The translations under genes and the position numbers were made by a program. From Zygnema cylindricum (Eukaryota > Streptophyta > Zygnematophyceae > Zygnematales > Zygnemataceae), in the NCBI GenBank assembly GCA_037447655.1, contig JBBHKE010002205.1:126001-160034 (forward strand): DNA of 34,034 nt, in the 5' to 3' direction. Position 1 is the first letter of the stretch. Each line of letters starts with the position of its first letter. Shown here piece after piece: positions 19,401 through 27,120 of the stretch. Under the pieces are notes generated by a model. It worked only from the letters and a program-made list of their open reading frames with translations, was not told the DNA's origin and made no database searches.

Positions 19401-19609
19401 ATTATTTGAAGCCTCTTATGTATTGTTTACAGCCTCTTCTACAATAGCTGACAACCCTGCAATGTTATCCTTGAACTATGTCGAAATATCTACAATGAAG
19501 ACATCAAAGTACTTCAAATCCTGAAAACATTGGTTAACGAGACAAAAAAAAAAAAATAGAACGAAAAAAATCCCACCTGTGAAACGTAACGGAGTGTCGT
19601 CAAAGCCTC
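13215..19609 (-). CDS. EXO70: EXO70 exocyst subunit gene, C-terminal part missing
   Basis: Four exons on the minus strand (18151-17958, 17005-16745, 14930-14792, 13436-13215) splice in one continuous frame with canonical GT/AG sites and code for about 272 residues; a possible 33-bp exon precedes them. The product lines up with the N-terminal and middle rod of EXO70: a helical segment ending in FEFKDML, then the MPWEILERTCKEW stretch and the GEFELCSQVLDGL / PEQLFAMLDMF segment. EXO70 binds phosphoinositides and helps tether secretory vesicles at the plasma membrane as part of the exocyst. The usual protein has 600-700 residues, so roughly half, including the C-terminal membrane-binding helices, is absent; the last intron runs into the gap at 12803. 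The multi-exon layout suggests the EXO70A clade, since most other angiosperm EXO70 genes are intronless. Whether the locus is intact beyond the gap is unknown. Confidence 0.85.
13552..14168. mobile_element. TA-MITE 4, 617 bp, in an EXO70 intron
   Basis: Inverted ends CACCACGAATCGTAATTAG and CTAATTACGATTCGCGGTG, flanked by TA (13550-13551, 14169-14170). It is the uninterrupted twin of TA-MITE 3 (10042-12283). It lies between two well-spliced exons and leaves both splice sites untouched. Confidence 0.92.
14792..14930 (-). CDS. EXO70: EXO70 exon
   Basis: 139 bp, acceptor GGGGCAG|GTTGG, donor GTTGTT|GTAAGT. Codes for VRSDFLKECLR and ENMPWEILERTCKEW, which fit the EXO70 pattern of a helix followed by a W-containing segment before the KLL/VLL helix. 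Its phase joins both neighbours exactly. The matching exon is absent from the pseudo-copy near 33 kb. Confidence 0.88.
14931..16744 (-). other. EXO70 intron, 1.8 kb
   Basis: No coding sequence recognised. The part at about 15480-15980 is the counterpart of 32250-32750 on the plus strand (inverted duplicate; for example CACATGAAGCCT, TGTATGAGGGGAAAAA, GGAACTGAACTCATGACAAA). Four TTTTCATAAT-type units lie at 15176-15217. Near the acceptor-distal end, 16459-16744 holds repeated donor-site copies. Confidence 0.75.
16459..16744 (-). repeat. Tandem copies of an EXO70 exon end with its splice donor
   Basis: Just downstream of the real donor (16745/16744) the intron repeats the exon's last bases plus donor. 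In gene orientation, GGAGTCTACAG|GTGAG recurs at about 16659 and 16567, and worn versions with altered donor-proximal bases occur near 16531 and 16463. Units are spaced about 36-92 bp and separated by pyrimidine-rich CCCACAACCTTCTCTCTCC stretches (plus strand). Each unit also carries the preceding GAGCGAGGTGCTGC part to varying degrees. Confidence 0.8.
16745..17005 (-). CDS. EXO70: EXO70 exon
   Basis: 261 bp. The acceptor TGCAG|CAATCAA was chosen over a later CACAG|CCATTT because only the former keeps phase with the exon at 17958-18151. The donor is TCTACAG|GTGAGG. It begins with a Gln/Ser-rich linker, passes a Pro-rich VPVSEPPP part and ends WLARISERM...CCEVYR, which matches the EXO70 helix ending in the xxxVYxxVR motif completed by the next exon. 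GC content is high. Confidence 0.83.
17011..17275 (+). repeat. 265-bp polypurine tract abutting an EXO70 splice acceptor
   Basis: Almost pure G/A with a few T and C, built from GGAAAGGGAAAGGAAGGG-type units of about 20 bp that repeat four or more times from 17100 to 17200. In gene orientation it is an extremely long polypyrimidine tract running straight into the acceptor at 17006. It could also form triplex DNA. Confidence 0.9.
17276..17957 (-). other. EXO70 intron, no further features
   Basis: AT-rich intron sequence with no coding similarity recognised and no transposon ends seen. An AT-only patch lies at 17700-17775. Confidence 0.6.
17958..18151 (-). CDS. EXO70: EXO70 exon (N-terminal region)
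   Basis: 194 bp, acceptor TTTGCAG|GTCGAA, donor AAGGAG|GTAACA. Codes for VAEGPHGRLDEYLQVVDLLF and a helix with ATAMADLEFEFKDMLQRR. The GP..L.EYL..VD.L pattern and the L(E)xEF(K/R)xxL end are typical of the EXO70 N-terminal rod. It ends with two bases that the next exon's single C completes. Confidence 0.87.
18152..19576 (-). other. EXO70 intron with short tandem repeats
   Basis: Holds the 51-bp repeat (18899-19010), a 10-bp AATGGAGATC repeat (19051-19075) and three roughly 26-bp AGCCTCTTATAC-type units (19386-19440). No coding exon is recognised; a short GT/AG-bounded frame near 19440-19520 has stops. Confidence 0.55.
18899..19010 (+). repeat. 51-bp tandem repeat
   Basis: The unit starts TTGAAAATTGTTTGAAAGAG at 18899 and 18950 and is identical over both copies, with a partial third at 19001. 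Near-identity implies a recent duplication. Confidence 0.9.
19577..19609 (-). CDS. Candidate 33-bp EXO70 micro-exon
   Basis: Flanked by acceptor TTTTCGCAG and donor CACAG|GTGGG, open in phase 0 with 11 codons (EALTTLRYVSQ) that join VEAIVAEGP of the next exon without a phase change. The residues fit a helix leading into the N-terminal rod, but a match this short is not diagnostic. Confidence 0.45.
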
Positions 19610-19740
19610 CTGCGAAAACACCAAAATGAATTCTGGGTCAAGACAAAAACGAAGAAAAGGGGAAAACAAAACAAAACAAAGCTATTTCTCCTGCTCCAGG
19701 TAGTCGTTTCCGACCTCGAGATCCCCTAGCCCTGACTGAC

Positions 19741-19814
19741 CTCTTCAGCCGCAGTTGCCATTCTTGCCGACCTCACTCCCCTCAACCCTTCCTCCACGGC
19801 CACATGAGGCCCTT
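19741..19814 (-). CDS. Candidate upstream EXO70 exon
   Basis: 74 bp between acceptor CCTTGCAG|AAGGG and donor GAAGAG|GTCAGT. One frame has no stop, ends in phase 0 and would join the 33-bp micro-exon. Its GPHVAVEEG resembles the EGPHG of the next confirmed exon, so it may be a partial duplicate or chance. No N-terminal methionine exon is identified further upstream. Confidence 0.28.
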
Positions 19815-19831
19815 CTGCAAGGAACCATTTT

Positions 19832-19990
19832 TCAGGTAGTTTTTCAGGTAATTTTCCAGATGGTTTTTCAGTTTTAGATAGTTTTTCAGTTAATTTTTCA
19901 ATTAGTTTTTCAGTTATTTTTTCAGGTAATTTTCCAGGTAGTTTTTAGTTAATTTTCCATGTAGCTTTTCAGGAATTTTTCAGGTCGTTT
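19832..19990 (+). repeat. Degenerate TTTTTCAGGTAAT repeats
   Basis: About ten imperfect units of 12-20 bp (TTTTTCAGGTAGT, TTTTCCAGGTAGT and variants). Single further units occur to about 20215. Each unit resembles a splice acceptor (pyrimidines plus CAG|GT) on the plus strand; this is probably accidental. Confidence 0.7.
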
Positions 19991-20258
19991 TAACAATCTA
20001 AGCTTGTTTTTTGGCAGGCAATTTCAGCAAGTTTGTTTGATTTTTATAAGGTACTTTTAACGCTTCTTATTTCGGTAGTTTGAGAAATTTAGGTTGATTT
20101 TTTCCAGTAATTTAAGCGGTTTATGTTTGCACCATTTCAGGTAATTTTACAAATTTAGGCTTGGTGTTTTCAGGTGATTTTACCAATTTAGGTTGTTTTT
20201 TCCAGGTAACACAACACCTTATAATTGCCTCAACGAACAATGTTTCCAAAGCATATAA

Positions 20259-20393
20259 AAACCCTAATTTCTACAGATTTAACCCTTAAAGCTGAACTCT
20301 AACCGAAAGCAGAAACCTTAACACATTAAGCTTAACTCTCGTACCAGCAAAGAATAAAACCTAATCCTGGCACTGCCTTAGCTCAAACCCTAA
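20259..20393 (+). promoter_or_regulatory. Two telo-box motifs
   Basis: AAACCCTAA occurs at 20259-20267 and 20385-20393. Telo-boxes are common in promoters of plant growth genes. Here they flank a telomere-like tract, so they may simply be worn telomeric units. Confidence 0.35.
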
Positions 20394-20420
20394 TCTTCAT
20401 TACCAGATAGCTTAACCGTA

Positions 20421-20456
20421 ACCCTAACCCTAACCCTAACCCTAACCCTAACCCTA
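20421..20456 (+). repeat. Interstitial telomere-like tract (CCCTAA)6
   Basis: Six consecutive CCCTAA hexamers from ACCCTAACCC to ACCCTACC, with degenerate CTTAACC/AACCCTAAT words for 180 bp to the left. The unit is 6 bp, not the 7-bp CCCTAAA of most plants. Confidence 0.9.
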
Positions 20457-21472
20457 CCTCCAGTCATAGTCTATCCCTGATCCCAACCAAGAAATTCTAG
20501 AATTAGACACGTGTAAAACTGAGAGAGTAAAAGAACGCAAATACCGCTGACCTAACCAGTTGCACGCCTCAGGAAAAAATAACTTAAAAAGTCACCAGGA
20601 TTGTAACTTAAAAGTGACGTGACCACGATCGCTGCCTCAGTTGAGTCCAACCATGAACACCAACACCAACCGACACAAAGCTTAACTCGTGCGAAGAAAA
20701 GTTAGCGTAAAGTTCGAGATAGATAGTGGAGAGGTCACGCACCTGCAGCCGATTGGCTCCTGCGCAACATGAGGCTGTCTCAGAAACCTTCTCGTCCAAA
20801 AAAAAAAATAATAATAATAATAATTGTGTCAGCTGGTTCATATAAAACAAAGTGTCTAGAAGCGGCACAGATGTGCGCAAGAGAACACGAAGGAGGTGTC
20901 AGACGACCCTCTCAGTGTGACACATGGTATCTGCTTGCAAAAGTGTACACGCGGCGCTTACTTGCAAGTGGCAAACGACGGAGAAGACACCGTACATCGA
21001 GGGAGTGAACAGGTACGAAAAACTTTGAATTTCGTTAAAGAAGTACGTAACCGTACAATCTATCCTGGCGGACGGAAAAATAAGGGAATGGTTGCGGACA
21101 GGAAAAGATTTGCTGCGGACAGGTGTTCAGCTAATTCGTCTTTAAATAGATATTCCTTTACCTGCCCGAAAACGGCCAAAACCAACCAGGTTCATCTGAC
21201 GTTACCTGTACTGTCCTGTAGCTTTGAAAAAATTTCAATCATGACGTAACTGAATATGTTTCTGTCGTATACATTAACTTTTAGGTAAGCGTAACAAAAT
21301 GCCGCTGAACTTTTCCGGCGGGAGGTTTAACATGACTCTTCCCGACAACGTAACAGAATGAAATATGTGCCGATGAAAGTTTCCCCTTGATCTAGCAGTT
21401 TTGCCGGCCGCTAAAAATTTACTGCGCTTTTCTTTTATTAGTATGTAATGTAAAGTACAGTAAATTACAGTA
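20457..21472. other. No gene recognised; possible 5' region of EXO70
   Basis: Contains an (AAT)n-like run at 20799-20824 and a few short open frames without recognisable products. A minus-strand stretch near 20745-20790 has splice-like borders, but no EXO70 first exon can be assigned. From about 21000 the sequence is again rich in GTACG words like the neighbouring transposons. Confidence 0.35.
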
Positions 21473-21669
21473 CACCGCCAATCGCTATTAGAGTCAAGGA
21501 TTAAATAGCGTCAAAAAACAATTAGCGTTATTGATTCTAATTTAGTACCTTAGACGTGGCAGACTATGGTCCACGTACTTAAATAGCGTTATTAATTGTA
21601 TTTCAGGTTTTTTTTTTTGAAAAAAGGGCACCGAATTGGCGTTATACACTCTAATAGCGATTGGCGGTG
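21473..21669. mobile_element. TA-MITE 5, 197 bp
   Basis: Inverted ends CACCGCCAATCGCTATTAGAG and CTCTAATAGCGATTGGCGGTG are perfect over 21 positions. TA flanks both sides (21471-21472, 21670-21671). The body (ACGTGGCAGACTATGGTCC) matches the nested 199-bp element at 7919-8117. Confidence 0.93.
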
Positions 21670-21676
21670 TACTGTA

Positions 21677-22756
21677 CACCGTGAATCGGTATTGGCGTAA
21701 TGGACGCTATTTAAGGTACCTTTTTTTTTCCCCAAATTCTTTAACAGCATAAATTATTCTTTTTTTTCTTTTACGCCATTTAGGGTTCTTTTCCAATTTT
21801 TATCATCGAAATAGAGTGTTGTACGGTTGGTGTCAGACCGTACAAAAATGTACCTTTTTAAGTGAGAAAGTATATTTAATGGGTTTTAGTAACCACGGAC
21901 GCATGAGAATATGCGCTCTAAAAAGGGGAAGCAATCGGGTTGTCAAAAATCACGTTCTCACATATTCGTCCGGCAACCGCGTTTCGACTTTGTGAACGTA
22001 CGATTTGTGTACAATTTGTCAGATTTTGAACAGAACCTATAATAGTGTAAACAAGTTTGGGGCGAGTGTTTAATTTTTTTTAAATCCAAATTAGTGTAAG
22101 TAAATATCCAGTATGTATGTTTTTTTTGAAAAAATCAAAATTCTCAATTAGCGTAAATAACGGTACACCGCGCATCGTTATTAGTGTCAAAGTTTAAATA
22201 GTGTGGAAGTAAATATACCGTCATTGACGCTAATTAAGATTTTTTTTTTTTTTTTTAAAAAGGTGTATTCTAATTTCGGCGTTTATGCTAATTTGGGAAC
22301 AGCAAAAATGGAATATTCGTTGGACGATTATATACATTAATATATGTATCCGTACAAAATATTAAAAATCGTACGCCGTTGTGAATTTTAAATATCCGTA
22401 CATGTAAGACTAATTTACGTGTCAAAAAAATCCCGATTATTTGGCGCATGATCCTATGCGTGCGCGTCTGATTTAAATCATTTTTTGTAAAATTTTCACT
22501 TGAAAAGGTACATTTATGTACAGTCTGACATCGACCGTACACCACACTATTTAGATATTATTGTAATTCGTCCTTTACGCTATTTTGTACGGTACCTTAA
22601 TTAACGTCAAGGAAAAATTAAAATCATGTATCCTATTTGAGGAAAAAAATCAAAATTTTAAGAGCCCAAATTAGTGTCGTTGACACTAATAACGATGCGC
22701 GGTGTAATTGTTCCTACACGCTAAAGAAACCTTTACGCGAATAACGATTCACGGTG
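21677..22756. mobile_element. TA-MITE 6, split by TA-MITE 7
   Basis: Ends CACCGTGAATCGGTATTGGCG and CGCGAATAACGATTCACGGTG pair with two mismatches; TA lies on both sides (21675-21676, 22757-22758). It starts only 5 bp after the TA of TA-MITE 5. After removing the nested element it is about 540 bp. Confidence 0.88.
22166..22704. mobile_element. TA-MITE 7, 539 bp, nested in TA-MITE 6
   Basis: Perfect ends CACCGCGCATCGTTATTAGTG and CACTAATAACGATGCGCGGTG with TA duplications (22164-22165, 22705-22706). It is the best complete relative of TA-MITE 1 at the window start. Confidence 0.93.
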
Positions 22757-23161
22757 TAGTGCATCGTACATTTATCCTACGATACATCGCGAGATTATAT
22801 TATCGCCATATCGATTCAAAACCACGATATTGTATCGTGAGAAACGTAAATTACCTGTACTGTACAGTACACCGTGTATCAGAGGTCGCAAAAGTCAAAG
22901 ATTTTCATACCCGAAACCGACCGTTTTTTTTTTTTCAAAATCTGAGTAACCGACGCCCGACCGAGTTTTGTCACGCTCCAAAATTGTTAACCGTTAACCG
23001 ACCGTCGTTTACGAAAAAAATATTTAACCGAATCTTGATTTTTTGCGACTAACCGTGCCCGCCCGTAACCGAAAAATTACAAAATTAATCAATGTACAAC
23101 GGAATAAGCCAATAATTACGATTTGTCGCGTTCCCTAAGATTTGCGAAATGAAGTGTACTA

Positions 23162-23712
23162 CACCGTCAATCGCTATTAGAGTATATAACGCCAATTCGG
23201 TGCCCTTTTTTCAAAAAAAAAAACCCGAAATACAATCCATAATTTTATTTTTTCCATTATTCTAATTAGGTTTTTTTTTCAATTAGCGTTAATAAAGAAA
23301 GTACACTGCGATGGAAATAGTGTGGCGTACGAACAGAGAATATTCGTACGAAATGGTACTTTTTGAATTAGGAAAGCATAAAAAGACACTTAACATTATT
23401 GCGCACACATGTGAATGTGCACTGGAAGAAAGAGATGCAAACTCGTCGACAAAAATCACGTTCTCATATGTTCGTCCGTCGACCGTGTGAACAGCGCGAC
23501 GGCGTACGAATTGTCAGATTTTTTACGGCTACACAGATTAATGTAGACATCGAAAGGGCGGGCATTTATTATTCAGGACAACCCAAATTACAGTTAGGGA
23601 TTAATTAGCATATATGTTTTTTTTCAAAAAAAAATAATTCCTGATTAGTGTTAATAACACTATTTTTTTTTTTACGCTATTTATTCCTTTACTCTAATAG
23701 CGATTGACGGTG
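23162..23712. mobile_element. TA-MITE 9, 551 bp, nested in hAT-A
   Basis: Perfect ends CACCGTCAATCGCTATTAGAG and CTCTAATAGCGATTGACGGTG with TA on both sides. It landed in the 62-bp repeat array of hAT-A: the sequence before it (GCGTTCCCTAAGATTTGCG) recurs right after it. Confidence 0.93.
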
Positions 23713-23935
23713 TACCTTGTCAGATTTGCGACGCTTTGTCGCGTTGCCTAAGATTTGCGAAATGAATATTGTACTACCGTGTCAGATTTACGACGCTTTG
23801 TCGCGTTCCCTAAGATTTTCGAAATGAATAGTGTACTACCGTGTCAGATTTGCGACGCTTTGTCGCGTTCCCTTTGATTTGCGAAATAAATAGCTTACTA
23901 AAGTACCGTGTCAGATTTGCGACGCTAATCATGAT
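23713..23935 (-). repeat. 62-bp tandem repeats of hAT-A
   Basis: Three to four units of GTGTCAGATTTGCGACGC..TTTGTCGCGTTCCCTAAG..GCGAAATGAATAGTGTACTAC. The same array in the opposite direction occurs at about 25020-25145 and 30460-30660 in the larger hAT-A copy. Confidence 0.9.
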
Positions 23936-24380
23936 GTCACGTACTTCCACGATGCCAAAGAGTACAAAGTACAAGAATGTTGGATTATAGGGACAGTACA
24001 AAATTTTCATTTTTTTTGGTTTTTTGGTTTACCGACCGTAACCGACCATTTTTTTTTCCTGGTGAATCAACCGACCGTAACCGCCCGACCCCCAAAATTT
24101 GGCAACCGAATCCGTTCCGGATCCGGCGCGGGCGGTCGGTTAACGGTCGGTCACGGTTTCGGTTGACCGTTTGCGACCTCTGCCGTGTATCGCTATTAGG
24201 GTTAATAATTTTTTCGCCACTTAAAACATCTTTTCTCCGTACATACTTGTCGGATTTCAAATTTGAGACTGCCAATCAAAAGCTCAGAATCGTACCTTTA
24301 AATCGCAACCGTCATATCCGTACGTATAAAAAATGTTTTAAGAGAAAAACACATTAACACAAATAGCGATATACGGTGTA

Positions 24381-24749
24381 CTGTACTATAGCCACGATAT
24401 CGTTTCGATATCTTGCGATACTAACAGATTTGGTACACTGTGCGCCAGTGTATACCACTACAATACAATATATCCTTACAGCCAGTTTTATCTGTTCACA
24501 TTTCAATAATGTGAACTTGTCAAAAGGCCGACCGCGAGAACTTTAATTGCCTGTTGTGGTCTTGTAGGATACGCTCACTTTACACGTCGACAGGTAATAA
24601 TCATCCTCGCCTTTACGACCAGCCTGACTCGAAAATCTTGCGAATCTTTGACATTTTTCTGTACTTTTGCGTACGTATGACAACTTTTCGTACTTTGACG
24701 TCCACTTGTTGTCGGACTATGATGTCTTGACAATCGTGGAAATTGAGAG
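24381..24749. other. Spacer between the two hAT-A copies, no gene seen
   Basis: About 370 bp. It begins with CGATATCGTTTCGATATC, reminiscent of hAT-B subterminal repeats, but no matching end or duplication is found. It ends with the left duplication ATTCATGC of the next element. Confidence 0.4.
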
Positions 24750-24971
24750 ATTCATGCCAGATGTCGCAAACGGTCAACCAAAACCGTGACCAACCCTTAA
24801 CCGACCGCCCGCGCTGGATCCGTAACAGATTCGGTTGACAAATTTTGGGGGTCGGGCGGTTACGGTCGGTTGATTCACCAAGAAAAAAAAAACGGTCGGT
24901 TACTGTCGGTCAACCAAAAACCAAAAAAAACGAAAATTTTGTACTGTCCGTATAATCCAACCTTCTTGTAC

Positions 24972-25160
24972 TTTGTACTCTTTGATATCGTGGAAGTACG
25001 TGACATCATGATTAGCGTCACAAATCTGACAAAGTACTGTAGTAACGCTATTCATTTCGCAAATCTTAGGGAACGCGACAAAGCGTCGCAAATCTGACAC
25101 GGTAGTATACTATTCATTTCGCAAATCTTAGGCAACTCGACAAATCGTAATTATTATCTT
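24972..25160 (+). repeat. Direct repeat inside hAT-A, left copy
   Basis: GTACTCTTTGATATCGTGG, ACGTGACATCATGATTAGCG, two 62-bp units and AATTATTATCTTACTCATACG. The same order recurs at 30420-30680 in the same direction. In the short hAT-A copy this block occurs once. Confidence 0.85.
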
Positions 25161-25501
25161 ACTCATACGTCGTACACTATTGCAAAGTGCTAATAACGCA
25201 TTTTATATCGTGTTTCCACAATATATCATATTCTTATGTCAATTTGCGTGGTTCACACTTGGAAAAATGGGAAAACGGTGTCATAAAATTTGGGATCCGT
25301 ACGCCAAATTTTATAAAATGACAAAAAACGCGGCGGTGATGGCTGGAGCGGGTGGATTCGACCGTTTAGGAGCGTAGCGGCGAACAAAAGATGCAGTTCT
25401 ATGCGTTAAAACTCGACAGCTGCGTAAAGCTAACGGCAACTGTCGTCCGCCATCGGAGATCATGTTCGGAATGCACTTTTTTGTTTTTTAAGATTTTCGA
25501 G

Positions 25502-26462
25502 GGGAATTGCTAATCGCAGAGATGATTTTTGCTGCGCGCAGATAGTTGTCAGAAATTTTACATTTTAAGTACAGTTTTGAATAAGCTACGTACCTTTAAG
25601 TTCAGATTTGATGGTCAATCCGTCGAACAACTTTGACTGGCGAAATATTGTAACGGCGGTTAAAAAACTTTCGCCCTTGCGAACGTCAACCTTCATGAAA
25701 AAAAAAACAATTCACAAGGCCGACGCAGGTTAACTGTAACAAAACTGAGGCAGTCGCATATACATAAAATGGTTGCGCGCAGATAGTTACTCACTTCACG
25801 TGAGCTCCACTATGAAAGCACACACCGACATTTGACTTAGCCGTAAAAATGCAATCTAATCGCGAACCGTTACGATGAACTTGTACACAAATTAATGGAC
25901 GACGTACGACATGTATAAACTCGCACGAAACGAATTATACTTCGTACAAAATATAAAAGCGTACCAGCGTAAAAATATCAATGAAACTAAAATGACGCAC
26001 GCGTGACCAAATAAAGCCACACTATTTACGAACCAACATTCTTACATTGAAAACATAATTCACATTGACTCCACCACACTATTTACGAATCAATATTTTT
26101 ACATTAAATAAGTACTTCACATTGATTCATATTGTCGGTGGGTGCTTTCAGAGTGGAGCTCACGTGAAGTGAGTAACTACCTGCGCGCAACCATTTTATT
26201 TATATGTGGCTGTCTTTGTTTTGTTATAGTAAACCTGCGCCGGCCGTGTGAATTGTTTTTTTTTTCATGACGATCGACGTTCGCAAGCGCGACAGTTTTT
26301 TAAACAGCCTTTACAATATTTCGCCAGTCAAAGTTGTTCGACGGATTGACTGTCAAATCTGAACTTAAAGGTACGTAGCTTGTATGAAATTGTACTTAAA
26401 ATGTACAATTTCTGACAACTACCTGCACGCAGCAAAAATCGTCTCTACGATTAGCAATTCCC
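25502..26462. mobile_element. Foldback element, 961 bp, with long inverted arms
   Basis: Arms of about 330 bp: GGGAATTGCTAATCG at 25502 pairs with CGATTAGCAATTCCC ending 26462, and arm-to-arm similarity continues through GTTGTCAGAAATT, AGCTACGTACCTTTAAGTTC, TCCGTCGAACAACTTTGACT, CGCGCAGATAGTTACTCAC to GAGCTCCACT.. near 25810 (paired near 26155). The arms look about 90 percent alike. The 300-bp loop has a 57-bp tandem duplication (26017, 26074). No target duplication is certain. It has no coding capacity; a transcript would fold into a long hairpin. Confidence 0.88.
26017..26130 (+). repeat. 57-bp tandem duplication in the foldback loop
   Basis: CCACACTATTTACGAA starts at 26017 and 26074, each followed by CAA(C/T)ATT, TTACATT and TTCACATTGA. 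The second unit is about 80 percent identical. Confidence 0.75.
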
Positions 26463-27120
26463 ATTTGGAAAATGAAGCGCACGGACGTGAACCGTACAGG
26501 AATTCATTCCGTCACAAACTCATCAACAAACTAGGGGACCAATCACATAAGAGAACACGTAATGTAAAAAAAAAAAAAAACACCGATGGAAAAAAAAACA
26601 AAGGGCATGTCCAAAGTTCCTTCGCGGTTATTTTCGATCTGTACAAACGCTTGCGTGGCATTACATTTTGGTTTGGGAGGATTGGTACAGATCATGTCCG
26701 CAAAGCGTTTCCTTTTTCGTACGGGCAACTGGCTCGTATCACGACACGCTAGTTGACGTAGGCTAGCGTTACGTGCCAGTTTCACAACGGACAAAAAAAA
26801 GAACCGTTTTCATACCATACCATTTTCCCCCTTTTCAAGTGCGAACCACGCAAATGTCATGCGGCATGTAGTAATAATTGGTTAATAAATCAGTGAAAAT
26901 CAAACTATTACGTCAATTTCCCACGAGTAGTCTTAATTATTGGCGTACTCACATGTGTCAAACAATAAATCGATAAATTGAATTGCTATTTAAGTTAGAG
27001 AAACTCGACCACAATTCAAACAAAACTTAGTCATACACTTAAATGGAGAAAAACATCCTCGCTTCCCTTAAAACTACAATCCAAAACAAACTTCGAAAAT
27101 AAAAAATTAGTGAAATTGCT

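Larger units (their letters stand above)
22880..24182 (-). mobile_element. Non-autonomous hAT-A element, 1303 bp
   Basis: Inverted ends CAGAGGTCGCAAA and TTTGCGACCTCTG, with an exact 8-bp duplication CCGTGTAT (22872-22879, 24183-24190). Subterminal ACCGACCGTAACCG repeats crowd both ends. It is an inverted, internally deleted relative of the 6.1-kb element at 24758-30895, sharing both ends and the 62-bp repeat. It contains TA-MITE 9. No transposase is present. Confidence 0.93.
22870..24378. mobile_element. TA-MITE 8, split by a hAT-A element
   Basis: The left 10 bp (CACCGTGTAT) are cut off by the hAT-A insertion; the rest resumes at 24183 (CCGTGTATCGCTATTAGGG) and ends ACAAATAGCGATATACGGTG at 24378, flanked by TA (22868-22869, 24379-24380). 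Confidence 0.85.
25236..26862. repeat. Outer inverted repeat around the foldback element
   Basis: ATTTGCGTGGTTCACACTTG at about 25242 and its inverted form CAAGTGCGAACCACGCAAAT near 26836 flank the 961-bp foldback, with about 40 bp of similarity. It may be the worn border of a larger palindromic insertion. Confidence 0.5.

Noticed and set aside
19440-19520. Additional EXO70 exon with acceptor TTTTCAG|GATTTG on the minus strand
   Set aside because: The frame has a stop after about 14 codons and no EXO70 similarity.
20608-20880. EXO70 first exon on the minus strand
   Set aside because: The open frame includes a T-rich run coding for Leu/Phe and no EXO70 motif; splice borders are possible but unsupported.
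23713-23935. CRISPR-like array of 62-bp units
   Set aside because: Units are contiguous with no unique spacers, lie inside a eukaryotic hAT element and recur in its relatives.
25502-26462. MicroRNA precursor
   Set aside because: The arms are hundreds of bases long and the loop about 300 bases, which fits a foldback transposon; no data for a single excised duplex.
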